Part shown: positions 13,201 to 51,700 of the stretch, in pieces
Layout of the letters: each line of letters opens with the position of its first letter
How positions within the stretch are numbered: position 1 is the stretch's first letter
DNA from: Cololabis saira
Taxonomy: Eukaryota; Chordata; Actinopteri; Beloniformes; Belonidae
Direction of reading: 5' to 3'
Assembly: GCF_033807715.1 (NCBI RefSeq)
Contig: NC_084607.1
Location: forward strand, 20,717,941 to 20,781,940
DNA: 64,000 bases
Notes under the pieces: generated by a model
Seen by the model: the letters and a program-made list of their open reading frames with translations, nothing else
Told to the model about the DNA's origin: nothing
Database searches by the model: none
Program-made: the position numbers and the translations under genes

Positions 13201-14025
13201 CGTTCTCCGTCCACCGAAGCGCCTCTGCAGATATTCTGGCATGGTCGTCACCTGGGAAAACATGTTTTGGATAGTGGCTCACAAATTAACAATGTGTAGG
13301 TTACATGGATACACACATACTGTATATCTGTGTGTGGAGAACTCACCCCAGATGCAATATAAATGGGCAAGAAGAGCCATCCCAGCAGCAGAACCATCAC
13401 CATTCCCTGTTATTCCACAAATATCACCACTTTAAATATGATGAATTTCTCTTGTCACTCTCATTTATACATAAATGCGGTTCTGATAGGTATTATCTGT
13501 CTTACGTTCCATTCATATGCGATTGCACCGATTCCTGCTGCGGCTCCTGACCCCGCCAGACCAATGAAATGTCCACTGCCGATGTTACTGGCGAACAGTG
13601 AAGCCCCCACCTAAATACGAACAATTACATCACAGTCAAACTGACAAAATGTTTGATTTGTGATGAGACTGATATAAAGATTACTGGCTCACAGCCTCAG
13701 GAAATCAGTCATTGTGATGTTTGTTTCACTCACTGGCCACCAGCTCATACTTTTGCCAGCCAAGAAGTATCCATCCACGGTGCTGCGCTTCGTTCTGCAC
13801 ATAGACTGGTGATATCGTGGGAAACATTAGAATACATCTTGGCTGCTCTTTAATATCAAATTGTAGTATTGAGGTTCTTACCCAGAAACCAACAGCCAGC
13901 ACCAGCAGGAAGTAAACCACCAGCACCACGATGTCCACAGTGCCCAGCGTGTTACTGCCCCCCGAAGGTGACTGAGTTGGGGGCATGCTTGTCCCTCGGT
14001 CTTCAAATTCAGACTCAAAGTCCAT
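7212..14025 (-). CDS. slc5a11: Sodium/myo-inositol cotransporter 2 (SMIT2)
   Basis: Fifteen coding exons (minus order): 13882-14025, 13734-13805, 13506-13610, 13347-13406, 13147-13251, 12907-13012, 12713-12793, 12426-12631, 11246-11381, 10860-10967, 10604-10754, 10036-10204, 8597-8812, 7562-7730 and 7212-7444. They sum to 2061 nt, 686 aa, against about 675 in human. All phases agree. SLC5A11 imports myo-inositol (and chiro-inositol) with sodium across the plasma membrane. Visible family marks are [56 protein letters not shown], the SSF signature around [60 protein letters not shown] and a final transmembrane helix ending FIIGFWA. The residues match SLC5A11 better than SLC5A1/2/3. The start chosen is [11 protein letters not shown]; an in-frame ATG 13 codons upstream (14062-14064) is an alternative. 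Confidence 0.96.
7846..8545 (-). mobile_element. Rex/Babar-type LINE fragment with reverse-transcriptase pieces
   Basis: It lies in the slc5a11 intron between exons 7562-7730 and 8597-8812. On the minus strand, 8193-8535 reads [29 protein letters not shown] and a run into ALVISHLD, the palm/thumb part of a non-LTR reverse transcriptase. At about 8041-8170 the RT C-terminus continues with [20 protein letters not shown] after an internal deletion. The 3' end (GGATCCCCATTAGCTG in + orientation) is the same as in the copy at 31278. The family is inferred from the motif style. Confidence 0.75.
11835..12365 (-). mobile_element. L2-type LINE 3' fragment
   Basis: It sits in an slc5a11 intron. The + strand starts with an AACTTTATTTATAAAGCACTTT terminus, the usual fish L2 3' end in reverse. 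The minus strand shows broken reading of [14 protein letters not shown] and [20 protein letters not shown] sequence ending in [11 protein letters not shown], the conserved C-terminal block of L2 ORF2. Stops and frameshifts show it is dead. Confidence 0.7.
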
Positions 14026-15475
14026 CTGGAATCCCCAAAGATATAGTAATTCAGAATACACCATGAAAATATACCTTAAAAAATAATTGATTTCTGCAAA
14101 AGTTACAACTATAGTGTATGACTAAATACTTGTCTGTCTATAAATGTGTGTTCAGTTTTAGATTAAATTTGCTCATTTATTTGCTCTTTTATACTGACTG
14201 GAAACAATAAAGAGACCGCTGTGATTTATTTTTTAATGTATCTCTGACTCTCCTAGTATGAAAACTTCCTCAACAGGAAGATGGAAGGTCACAAACAACA
14301 AACCATCAAACAAAACTAAAGTGTATTTTTTTTGCAAAAGAGTGGTTTAATGTTATATAACAGCAATGTGAAGTCACCAAGCACTGACCTCTGACTGCTC
14401 TTTAATAAAAACATTATTACTGTTTTGTTTAATTTTATTTATTTTTTATTTATTTTATTAGTTTGCACACAATAAAAGTAACACTTACAATCATAATAGT
14501 AAAACAAATGTGGCAGGAAAGGTCAAAAAGCCAACATGCTTATGCAGCGGACCTCCCCTCAATTTAGGAAGTAAAACAGTAATTACAAAAAACAAAAAAT
14601 AAAGAAGGTTAGACTACATACAGTAGTTACAGATCATCAACAGACAAAAAATCAACAAAAAAAAATCAACAAAGAAAAAAAATGTGAATTAAATGAGATG
14701 ATACATTTCTTTAAAAAAATGAATAAGGACTGTTTTTGTTGAAATATTAAATTTCTTCAAACACTAAATAATTTCTGTTATTTTAATGTGTTTCCTTTAA
14801 ATATTTTAAAAGTAAATTTGTTGGCTGTGGCAAGAAGTAAAATAAGACAGTTCATTTCAACAGTGCACACATCTATAAGACATAAAACCTTTGTTTTCTC
14901 CCTCAGAGCTGTATTTTCAGGTATTCAAGTCTTTAATGCCTGCCATGAGAAATAATGCAAAAAAATGATCTCTTTCTCTTAATTATTATTTAATACGTTT
15001 TTTATTGTAATTAAATAAAATAAGTAAGTGAAATAAACAAAAAAGAAAATGACTTTAATATTGTGAATAGTAGTTTTTCTTACTTTGGGCAATTTTATGT
15101 TGTTTTTTTGTTTTTGGATGTATGAAACCTTTTTATGGGGTGAAAAAATCTCAGAAATTTGTGTATCAGATACGTCTAACATTGTAGGGTTTATAGTTGC
15201 TACTCTGATTTAAATCAAAATGCTGAATGTCAGATTAAATCCACTACGGTGACTATACCGATAGACACATTAGGGTTTTACTTACTGGTTGCGCAACAGT
15301 TAAAAAAATAAAATGAAAAAACTAAACTAAACAGCAACTTAAATTTGACTTGAGACAACAGCCAAACTTAAAAGATGCATCCAAAATTAACAGTATAGCA
15401 CTAACAGTTACAACCAAGCAGTGACAAGCTTGTATTATCTATTTATTTATTTATTTTGCTCCCTGCTTCCTTAGA
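14026..15475. other. Intergenic region upstream of slc5a11
   Basis: No coding exon is visible. The region is AT-rich. The block around 14430-14590 (TTTATTTTATTAGTTTGCAC followed by GCTTATGCAGCGGACCTCCC) looks like the 3' tail of a LINE in minus orientation. The slc5a11 promoter and any 5' non-coding exon must lie here or further right, but I see no CpG-rich island or TATA box that identifies them. Confidence 0.4.
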
Positions 15476-15479
15476 GTGC

Positions 15480-18400
15480 GACGCTCCCTCCACATGCTCT
15501 CTGCTTGCTTTGCTTGCTTTTGCTTCTTTTACTCATATCTTCTTACCTCAGTCTCAACCAAAATCCACAGAATAGTTGGACTTAAGTGGCACTCAAGGAT
15601 TTTTCAAAGATTCTTCGGCAGTGTTTTCATTATTTTTCTATAATCTCTTCTTAGAGGAGACGACTTTGGGAGCAGCTGCATCTGTTTCTGGGAACAAAAG
15701 CCTATTCAGCACAAGATGCCTCCCATTTCCACAGATGAGTACGACAAACTTCTTCAGAAAATAGCAGAAATGGAAACGAAAATTCACCGGCTTGAAGTGA
15801 ATGTTGAGGTCAATGCTTTATATGGAAATGAAACAACTCTGACCCACAACGATGAGCAGGCTGCCATTAGTCCTCCCTAGAACTCTCTCGGTGCAAAGCC
15901 TAAGGATAAATCGCATCGTTCAGACCTGGGAAGAAAGCTGTCAGTATGAACCCAGCACCTGGATGAAACAGCTTGGCCAGCACTGAAGAGAAATGTTTCT
16001 TCAACCCCGGCACCAAGGAGAAGACTGTAGCTACAGCAAATGATAGGAGCAAACCGGCAGAAAACAAAGGAATTCCCCTTCAAAGCAGGTTTGCTCCAAT
16101 CATACAATACCTTGACTCCCTGAAGGAAAAGTCATCTACAAACAGCGGAGAAAGGTATGAGATGATCATAGTCTAAACTGATTCAGAAATAGCTGGCCAC
16201 TGGGTCTCAAACCCCGGTAGTGGGCGACTGAGCTGTAAATGATGTCAAACGGTTTTGCAGCAAGAAAAACACCAAAGTTCTGTTTTACCTACAATATGGT
16301 GAAAATATTGATGATTGCTGATGATTATCCAGCAGGTAAAAAACCACAGGAGCCTTTGATGTTGTGAAGCAACAATCAGAAATCTTAAAAGAGGATTTTA
16401 TTTATCTACTGAACAAGCTTTAGGGTCTGAATACTGAGGTGTTTTTCAGTGGACCTCAACCGGCGTGGAAATCAGAGATTCAGCAGACTCCTGAACAAAT
16501 GGTTTAAAGATGCGTGTGCTGAACGATCAGTGAACGCAAACATTTTTTATTCGGTGAATTAGACACCAGAAGCCTCCGCCAAAAACAGGAGGCGAGGAAA
16601 TCCAAAACAATTGATAAGACAACGTTCTGAAGAACAACTACTGCCTGCTGAGATAAGGAAGGACTATGAAGGACAGCAGAAAGAGACTAATATGTCACAA
16701 CAACTGGAGTCTCCCCAGACTCCAACAGGACAACAAGTGGAGCCCCCCTCATCCCCAACAGAGGGCCCTAAACCCCACACACGTCTTCCCACTCTCCAGG
16801 ATTGGAATCCAACTGTCACCACTTTCAGAATCTCAGGTTTTCTCCTCATAATGTCCATCATCCAGCCACCCGCACTAAAAAAGCATCCACCGAATCTTGC
16901 AGAGCCCCCCCACCTAATGCACAAACTGTTCTTTCAACCAAGGATGATGAGGCTGCTTGTGTTCCAGAAACAAACTGATATGTATCGGGTCCAGGCGGTG
17001 AGATTACCAGGAGTGACCCTTTCTACAAAAATCATGGGCTCCCAATGGGAGAATGCCGTACAATCTTTGCGCTAATTGGTCACAGAAATAGAAAAGATAA
17101 CAACATTAAAAACAGAATACAAACATTACCACTTATTCCTTGTCAATCTCAACTTTCCCCCAAAATAATAACAGTTGCTAAGTCACTTAAACTGCCTCTG
17201 TTAAATGTCAAATCTCTGTCAGGAAAAACACTTTTAATCAGTAATTTCATTACTAAGCATAATATTGACGTTATGTTCTTAACAGATCATGGTTAGATGA
17301 AGACAGTAAGACACCTGCTTTGATAGAATTAACGCACCCCAACTTTAGTTTTTTAAGTGAAAGTAGAGAGCAGGGAGAGGGGTCGCACGCTGTTTCATGA
17401 TTCACTGAAGTGTAAAAAGCTCTTCTGTGGAAAAGTTGCCTTCTTGGAATATCTGGCTGTTCAGCTAAAGGGTCCTTCTCCAGCCATGTTTATGAACGTC
17501 TACCGGCCTCCGACACATGATGCAAACTTTTTCAATGATTTCAATGACCTGCTGTCTCTAATATGTGTTTATTATGAGTGTTTAATTATTGTGGGAGACT
17601 TTAACATCCAAGCTGACAACCCCCAAGACAGAGGGGCTAAGAGACTGTGTTTTTGGTTTGGCTCAACATGTGAAACAGGCAACACATAAATGGGGGCTTG
17701 ATTATTAGTAAGGGTCTTTACATTTCCAAGGTTTCTGTGACTGATGTTGCCTTGTCTGACCACTTTTCTGTTGTCTTTGAAACTACATTTCCATCTTCTC
17801 AAGTAGTCAAAAACAAGTGATTAAAAAAAAAAGGATAACTGGACTGAAATCTGTAACCAAGTCTACTACCACCACCAATCTGTCCTGTAACCCAGTAAAT
17901 AAACTACTAGATAACTTCCACTTTAAAATTTCCGATACCATTGATTGCATTGCTTCCACAGGTGAGGGTTGTCTCTGGTAAGAAGAAAATCTCAGTGGAA
18001 AAATGCCCCACTAGTAAGAAGTGAAAAAAGGGAGTGTGGCGAAAAGCTGAACAAAGGTGGTGAAAGACCTCACAGATATAATCTCTAACTGAGGAATACA
18101 AGAGAATCCTTCTTTTGTGAAATCATCAACAAAAACATTGATAACAGTCGTGCCTTCTTTGCTATTGTGGACCGGTTAACAAACCTTCCTGTGTCAGTAG
18201 TATCTGAACTCCACTCTACTATGGCCTGCAATACGTTTGACAACTTTTTTACTGAGAAAAGATTGGATTTGATTAGAAAAGCAGTCAGTGCATCAATATG
18301 AAGTCCAGCTCCCTCCAATTAAAACCAATTCGGACAAAATTTCACAATTGTATCCATTTAACTAAAGAAACCTGGAGGATATTATGGATCAGCTGAACCA

Positions 18401-19950
18401 ATCCACCTGTTGTCTATATTTTACCCACAGCTTTCTTCAAGTTTTACCTGTCATGGCATCTGATCTGATTCAAATACCGGTAGTAAACGCATCTCTTTTT
18501 TCAGGTTGCTAATGCAAAATTACAGGCCCATGTAAAGTTTTCCGTTCTTCAGTAAGATTATTGAAAAAGCTGCGTTTCAACAGTTAAATACTTTCATAAC
18601 TGACCAACCACGTTGACATCTTACAATCCGGTTTTCAAGCTCACCACAGCACTGAGACTGCAGTGCTGGTATTAATGGACCTCAGCGCAGCATTTGACAC
18701 CGTTGACCATGGTATATTGCTAGAGCGACTGGAGATTTGGGTCGGACTTTCTGACACAGTACTTGACTGATCTTAAGTTTTACTTAAAGGACAGGGAGTA
18801 CTTCGTGTCAATAGGTATCTAAAACAACAAAAATTACATGTGGAGTTCGCCAAGGTTCTATCCTAGGACCCCTCCTATTTAACATCTCCATGCTTTTGCT
18901 AGCTCAAATGATAATAATAAACAACAAGATAAGTTACCATAATTACACAGACGACACACAACTTTACATTACAATGTCACCAGGAGACAATCAGCCCCTA
19001 GAAATGTTGAGTAGATGCATAAAACAAATCAATGAGTGGATGTGACATAATTTTCTTCAGTTGAACAAAAACTAAATTGAAGTAGTTGTTTTTAACAGTG
19101 AGCACACAGCTTCACCTATAACTGCTACAAACCACTGATAAGGCCTGAAATCTCTATAGTGTTGGACTCAGAGCTAAACTGTCAGAGACACATTAAAACA
19201 ATTACAAAGTCGGCCTTCTGTTACCTGAAGAACATCTCCAGGATCAAAGGACTAATGTCACAACAGGACCTTGAAAAACTCATCCGTGCATTTATCTTCA
19301 GTCGACTTGATTACTGCAACATGTCTTCATAGGTCGGCCTTAAAAGTCAATCAAACAGCTGCAGCTGATCCAGAATGCTGCTACCCGGGGTCTCATCAGA
19401 ACTAAGAAAGTGTACTACATCACTCCAGTTCTGAGATCTTAACACCGGCTCCCTGGACCTCAGAGAATAGACTTTAAAATACTTCTGTTAGTTTATAAAT
19501 CACTGAATGGTTAAGGACCAAAATATATCAGAGACTTGCTGTTGCCATGTCAACAATCCGGACCTCTCAGGTCTTCTGGTTCAGGTCTGCTTTATGCCCC
19601 CAGAATCAGAACCGAACATGGAAAAGCAGCATTCAGCTTTTATTCTCCACAGATCTAGAACAAACTTCCATAAAACTGCAGGAATGCTGAAACCATCAGT
19701 TATCTTCAAATCAAGATTAAAAAGTAATTTGTTTACAGCTGCCTTTGAAGGCAATATTTAAATTATTCTGAATTTAACTTTAAACAACGTTAATTTTAGT
19801 TCTCAATTGTAACTCTAGTTTAAGTTGAACTTTTCTTTCTGCCACTGGACTCTTTTTTTTCGTCTATTCACTTTTCATATTTTTATTATGTAAAGCACTT
19901 TGAACTGCCTTGTTGCTGAAATCTGCTATATAAATAAGCTTGCCTACGCA
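15480..19950 (+). mobile_element. Decayed, nearly full-length L2-type LINE
   Basis: Pieces appear in the right order. An ORF1-like coiled-coil start lies at 15716-15880 (MPPISTDEYDKLLQKIAEME, 54 aa and a stop). A low-complexity ORF1 remnant lies at 16611-17075. An APE-type endonuclease lies at about 17180-17700 (MNVYRPPTHD, LIIVGDFNI). Reverse transcriptase lies at about 18600-19100 ([28 protein letters not shown], a degraded Y-x-DD block reading YTDDTQLY). The L2 C-terminal block follows to about 19760. The 3' end is TGTAAAGCACTTTGAACTGC followed by CTATATAAATAA. Many stops and frameshifts interrupt all of these, so the element is inactive. Confidence 0.8.
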
Positions 19951-22315
19951 TCAAAACAAACTCACCTTTCACAAAGTTGTCTCACTGCTATCACTCCACC
20001 TGAGCTGCTTTGAGCGGACTTCTCTGGTCCCAACGACCCAGCATTTCACACATTGGAGACGATGTCAGGAACCTTCACGTTTGGCCTGGAGTCTTCTCTC
20101 ACACAGCAAGAGATCAAACTCCACTCCCCCGTGTTTACTACAATGGTCAGTTAAAATGTAAGGGATTTATTACCACTTACGGGGAGGCGTGTCCTGCTGC
20201 CAGTAAAACAGTTAAATGATTGGCAAATGACAATTGAATGTGCCCAAATCACGCAGAAGGCTCGAGCAGGGAGTGTGTGTTCATGCGAAGATCACTTCGT
20301 CATAAAGATAAATACTCTGTGATGTTTTTCTTTTTTTCTCTCTCTCGGGCACGACGTCTTGGATGTAATTTCACATAAACAATCAATAACACACCATTAC
20401 ACGATCTTTGTAGGGACAAAATAAATTGAATTTACATATTTTAAAAAGTGTAAAAACACCACCAAAAGCAGACTTTGTACAATTCTTTATATTTGTCAGA
20501 TGTAAGTTACAATACAAAATACAGACTTGAGACTTTATAGGCCTTAAATGGACAACAATGCTTTAAAGTTTACATTCTGCAATATAAGCAAGGAGAATAA
20601 TGTATACCTTTAGAAAAACAAGCAGTAGCACACATTGATGTTAAAACATTGAAGATGTTACTTAAAAATAACACTTGATTCTTTGATTTATTTATTACTT
20701 TTTTTTTTACAAAGCATGGGCTATCTGAGAAGCTGATGCTCCAGTTAGAAGATAATTCTGCTACACTAAAAATTTAAGGACTTTGCCGTCTTCTCTGTGG
20801 ATAAAACTATGCTCAGTCAAGGGAATGCGTTCAATAAAATAAATATAAGGGTAACACATTAAAACAATATATTTTCTACAAATACATATCATTTGAACTC
20901 TCACTCTGTAAAGCTCATCCCTGTTCGGTCCTGATGCAACTGCAGAAAGGTCATGAGATGCGAATGGCGATCAATGAGGCAGTGTGACTGGGTGGTAGAA
21001 GATGTTGGAAAAAGCAGTTAGTCAGGGAGATCTTAAAAGCAAATTTTGTTTTTCTGACCTGCGCTTGAAGCCACAAATACACTTTGACTGACAAGTCAAC
21101 GGCGCGACAGCTTTGCCAGGCACACTCAGCGACTGGATGGTGTTTTTAGAGTTCTGTCGAATTCACAGGTGAATAATCATTTTACAGTGTGTAAAGAGAG
21201 TATCATCTGACATAGCAAAAAAAAAAAAAACGCTTCAGAAAAAGATCTTTTATCCAACCTAAAAAGTTTAAAATTAGAATCAAATCCAAAAGTTTCAAGT
21301 CAAGCCCTGAACCAAGGATTAGAATCCCCTCAATTCAAAGCAAATGAGAAGAGTCAGGTGATGCCTGAAGTGTGCATGCTTGAACCACCTTGGACTTCAA
21401 CAGGTTTAATATTCAACAGTGGATCACATTTAAATGTCCCCGTATTGCACAATGCCCTCTGTAAGATCCACATGATCCCACTTCTGCAGTCTGCTGTTGG
21501 CATCTCACTGATCTCCAGCGAAATCTACTTTCTTTATAAAAACAAGCATTAAATACCAAGGCCCATCAAAAATGCCTCATATTTACAAGTTGGTAGAATA
21601 AGAAGATAATTATCATACAAGGGCACAAATCTGAACAATCTGCTAACACCGAGGCATAGATACACAGCACTTAGGGGTGTATATACGTACGTAGCTGATG
21701 AGTATTTTCTTGAGAAAAACAAGCAACACTTTTTAAAGAATCTATGTTACATTCAAAGTGGTGGGCAATTGACAAACGTACAGAACATGTAAACTAATTG
21801 AAAAAGTAGCTTATGTGGAGTCTTCTGAGCCTCAGTTTGTATGTAAATACAGTACATTTAAAGTATTGATCTGTTTTAGGATAAAACATATAAATCTATC
21901 TTAATTGTGGATATGCCACAAAGGTTTTATTGTGTAGTTGTTGTACTGCTCTACACAGGTGCTAAGAGGAACATAACTTAAACTATAGGATGCTACTGAG
22001 TAACAATCTTTCAAACAGTAAAGATACTTTGAAACTCAAATAAAGTTGTGTTCTGATGACTGGTCTTAAGCTTTATACCAGTATTGTTATATATACTGTT
22101 ATATATCCTGTACTGAAAACAAAAATGGTTAAGTATACACCTTTAATGCAAAAACATTACATTTATTTCCATCCAGGTTTCTTCTACTTCCTTCGTTTGT
22201 GCGTATTTTCTCAGTATTGCACGTAGAACCTGTGTGTGTTCGTTCATGTCAAACGTGCAGCACGTGTGTATCAAGTGCTGCACTGTACGCTGCCATCTCT
22301 GTATGTTTACATGCA
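19951..22315. other. Spacer and probable grid2ip 3' UTR
   Basis: No exon is supported. The part adjoining 22316 is expected to be the 3' UTR of grid2ip on the minus strand. Several TTTATT words (AATAAA on the minus strand), for example at 20697-20706, could serve as polyadenylation signals, but none stands out. The sequence is AT-rich and mostly unique-looking. Confidence 0.4.
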
Positions 22316-47092
<24,777 letters not shown>

Positions 47093-48765
47093 CCTTGCCC
47101 GGCTTGCGGCGGGGCACGTTCCAGCCAGCCTATCTTCACCCCCAGCCTGGGGGTCGAAGCAGCCGAAGAGTGCCCTCGGACACCCTTCAGCTGCTCCTCA
47201 CCTGAGCCCAGTACCTCCAAAAGTTCCCACCCAGCTCAGCAGATGAAGTGCACCGATGAGGTCACATCTGCAGGTTACGAGGATCAGTGCATATTTGTGT
47301 TCTCAGAGAACCAGCAGTACGGAGCTGGAGAGAGGGAGGCCAGAGGAGGAGAGCGTCTGAGAGTCAGGCTCTCCATCCCGGGTGAGGCTCACCAGCTTCA
47401 GCCTCGGTGTAAACCCTGTGGCTGTGCAATGAGCATAAAACTGGGACACGCTCACTAGGTCCTGAAATGGTTCATTGCAAGAAAAGGTACTGCGAAGCCC
47501 CATTTTTCTATAAATACCTTCCCCTCTCTCTCTCTTCCACCCTCTGTTACTGTCTCCTTGTGTTGCTCATGTGGATGATGGCCTCTCTGAGGGCTGAAGG
47601 ATGACCCAGAAACTGTGTGCTGTACCAGTCAGGGACACTTCTCTGATTATAGTGTATGTGTTAACCCAAGTGCCGGATATTTGCAGATACAGTCAAGGTT
47701 ACAAGCGCCAGGTCCCGCAGTTTCAGCTGCATCCATCAGCTATGGTGTATCTCATGCAGGGAGGCTAATATCACTACAATTATGAGTGCGTCAAGCAACA
47801 ATTAGTGAAATGTAATGACGCTTTCATATGTCCCACAAGGAGCAACAGACACGGTTTTAGCTGGAAGCTGAGGAACTACATATCAGTTGTCTTCCACCGA
47901 GTTGATGGACAACGGTCATCTAAAGACAGAAACCAAGTACACTGCCAACCTGCAGTGCTTCACATAAAAATCATCACTACATGATGTTTGTGCAGCTACA
48001 ATTTAAAGGAAAATATAAGGAGGTCATAAAAGATGAAAAGCACAAAAAGAACAAAAGTTAATTAAAAAAATAAAAAGAAAGAAAAATCCAAAGTCAGCCA
48101 TGTAAGAAAATAGCATTTATTCATGTAAACTGTCATATTCACATACCTGTACTGGTATATCTGTCATGCTGAAAGATGCATCATGACTTATCAGCTCAGA
48201 ACTGCAACACTTTGAACGATGTCTCTGCAGAGCAAACGGCTGCAGACTACACTTTAAACTTGAAATAAAAAGTACAAAAATATGACTAAGCCAGACTTGA
48301 AGGACCACAAAGGAAAAATGCAATGAAATTATGTCATGCCGGGTAGTAAATAGATTATTTTTTTTTTTAATTTGATGATTGTAGATGAGAAAAGGGAAAA
48401 GGGGCTGTTTTTTCCATCAAAAACATATAATTATCTGCAAGGCCAAATTTTGAAGTATTCATGTTATAAAATACATCCAGCAATCATCTTAATATGGGTT
48501 TCCAAAGTACCTACCACAATCAGTGCTGTGATTATTTAGTGAGTACATTTATAGCTAAAAATCAAACATGATGTGATGTTCATGTGTACATTAAATAGTT
48601 AACTCAAAGTTTTCCTCATTTGATTTATGTTACCATAAACTTTATAAACATGTAAGCTTTATTTTCCTAAATGATTCATCAACATGTGGAGCTCTTAAAA
48701 ACTCTGCAGTAATTCATTACAGAGTTACGCTCAAAGCCGATGCCATTACAGTTCACAGCCTCTGA
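47093..48765. other. Spacer: grid2ip upstream region and e4f1 3' UTR
   Basis: Both genes are on the minus strand, so this 1.7 kb should hold the e4f1 3' UTR (right part) and the grid2ip promoter (left part). TTTATT words (AATAAA on the minus strand) occur at 48115-48120 and near 48658. A TATTTATAG word on the minus strand near 47507-47516 is a weak TATA candidate. No further coding exon is supported. Confidence 0.4.
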
Positions 48766-51700
48766 TCATAGAACGACAGTCTGAATCTCCACCTCCTCTG
48801 GGGAGGTGATGACATATTCCTCTTGCTGCTGCACCATCTGTATTCCCTCCTCTACTGCTTCCTCTGTAGTAACCATGGTAACTGTTCCCTCCGCCGTCTC
48901 CACGGTACCTTCCGTGGCCATTAGAGTGCCGTCACTGATGGCTGAAGCCAGCGTCATGGCCACCTGCTCCGTCAGGCTCTCTGGTGTAGCGATGGTGATG
49001 GTATCACCACAGTCTGAGATGGACGCGCCTTCTTCATTCCCCGCCACATTGCGCACAATGATCTTGTGATTGCCTGTTCCGTGCGACTGGCTGACAATCT
49101 GCTGCACCACTTTCATGATCTGGTTTCCCATCTGGGACAGTTTACAGTATATACATATTAGTAGTGGAGTTGTAGAGTAACACAAAAAGGAACTCTCTCA
49201 TCTACTAATTCTAAGTCTTTTAATGTGAACACGTATGGCCTTCATTAAGATTCTAATAAAGATCCTTATTTCTCAGTCATTATAGTAACTTAGATAATGA
49301 TATGTTTGTTGTGATAGTGTGTGTGTATACTGACCTCATTTTGGGTGTCTTGAATGAGTGTAACTTCTTCCTGCATTTCATCCTCGGTTTGAGTCTGGAA
49401 GATATGGTAGAAGCAAAATAAGTGAAAAACATGGATGTATTTTTCATCTAAAACCCCTAGTAAAGGATAGGTTGGTGATAAACCTCTGGAATGTTGTAAT
49501 ACGTAACAATTTATTAAATAAGACTTAAGAAGCTGAATGTGCACAAGAAAAACGAAGCTAAAAGTTATACTAAAGCAACAAATAGCAATTATTCCTGCGG
49601 GATTCTCTTTTTCCATTTTGTTGTTTTGTACAGAAGAATAGCTAAATGGTTTGTTAATATGTTACACCTAGTTTACATTTGAAATTAAACTGTTCAGGAC
49701 TAACTCATCTAGTATCAACAGGAGGGTTTCTAGCATTGTCACCTCCCCCTAAACACTCCAACTTGGCATTAGCCCCGAGTTTATGCTTTCAAATATCGAT
49801 TGAACCAGCAGGAGGACATAAGGCAAACGTATGCGAGCACAGTCAAGTGCGAGTTTCACGTTTGACACGTAGAATACTAAGTCACTCTCACTGACATCTC
49901 ATATAGATCATTTCATCTTTTAAACAAAAATATTTTCAAATTTCGGATACAAATTAAGACTTACTACCACAGCATGAATAATGAATCTTAGAGAGGAAGA
50001 GGTAAAGAGAGATGTCGTCCAACATGAACTTTGGCAAATACAAGTAAGACATTGCACATAAAGTAATTGTGTGTACTTTGAGTTATTCTTGGTAGAACCA
50101 AACTTTTCTTTGACATCTAGTTGACCAAAAGGTTTTAATGTGAAGTACAATCACAGCAACACAAACTATTGAGGAACACACATGGACACATCTGTGAGCA
50201 GCAATCGTCTGCAGAAAACAGGATTAAATACATTCTGACACAGTGTGAAAGAAGACTTGCCATTTATACTCAAACAGTAAAAATTACTATTCAACCTTTT
50301 CCCCTCTGCAAATAATCTTTTATTAGTGGATTCAGAATTGTTGGATTGTTTTTTTTTTATTCAAACTAATTATTTAAAATGAATGTCAGCTATTCAAAAA
50401 GTTGATTAAATGCTTTTTAAACCTTATTTTTCTGCAATGACACTTCATCAGTTAAATATTCCACCTCAATCAATCAAACTTTATTTGTACAGCACTTTTC
50501 ATACAACATATACCTATGTCGAAGTGCTACTGACGGCAGTGGAAGGTGTACTCACATATTCATTAAGCCAGCTCCCGTTTTGTTCTCACCTTGATAATAT
50601 ATTCCTGCGTGTCCGCCACCACTGAGGAGAACTCCACCAAGACAGCGTGAGGGTCCTCTGAGATAATGGCTGCTGTGGCGACGCTGTCCGCTGACTGCTC
50701 TTCCGTTTCAACATCCTTCTGCTCGCTACAATTGTCCTTGTTACAGCCTCCTGTTGTAAAAAAAAAAATGCATTATTAGGTCTGCCTGTATTGCTGCAGC
50801 ACATACTCACTTCCGCTACGTTTAGAGCCGTCAACCGGCCTCACCTTTAGCACGCATGTGCCGATTCAGAGTCCCATGCTCAGCAAATCCACGTCCACAC
50901 TTTGGGCACTTAAAAGGCTTCTCTCCGGTGTGATGACGGATGTGTCGGACCAGAGAGCCTTTCTCTCTGAAGCCTCTGAAGCAGAAATCACACACGTATG
51001 GTTTCTCGTCACCGTGAGTCCGCTGGTGAACATGTAAGGCATTCTGAGCAAAACAAACAGAAATATTAGAATGGAAAAGACGCAATCAATTTTTCCATCT
51101 TTGTAAAAATCCATGCAACACATAAACTGACCTTTAATAGTTAATAATAATTTAAACTAAAATTACCTTGGTCTTGTATCCTTTGTTGCATCTTGTACAG
51201 TGGTACGGTCTGTCATCCGAGTGGGCCCTCATGTGTTCACGTACATGACCAATTGTTTTATACAGCTTGCCACATTCACCACACTTATATCTTCTCTCAC
51301 TGACATGAACCTCCATGTGTTTCTTAAGGAGGTAACCAGTAAGAAACTCTTTGTGACACAATGTGCACTTAAAGGGCTTATAGCCTGTAAGAGGAACAGT
51401 GATAAATTAAACATAAATACTAATCTGGACGAACAAACAACTAGAAACTTCTTGAAATTATTAAGTCATTTTTTATTTGTATTATATCCTCAGAGGGAGG
51501 ACTTTTATTGGTGACAGACAAGTGGCAAAAGTTTTCTGACCATATAATCCATATAAATTAACACCCGTTCAACCAAAAATAATGGAAAAGCTGACAGAAA
51601 TGTAATATGGACTATCTGTTTTCTGATCACTTTAGTTTACAAGTATTTGTAAGGCAAGAGTACAATGATGGAAAGAGACTCATCAATATGTTGTATGGAC

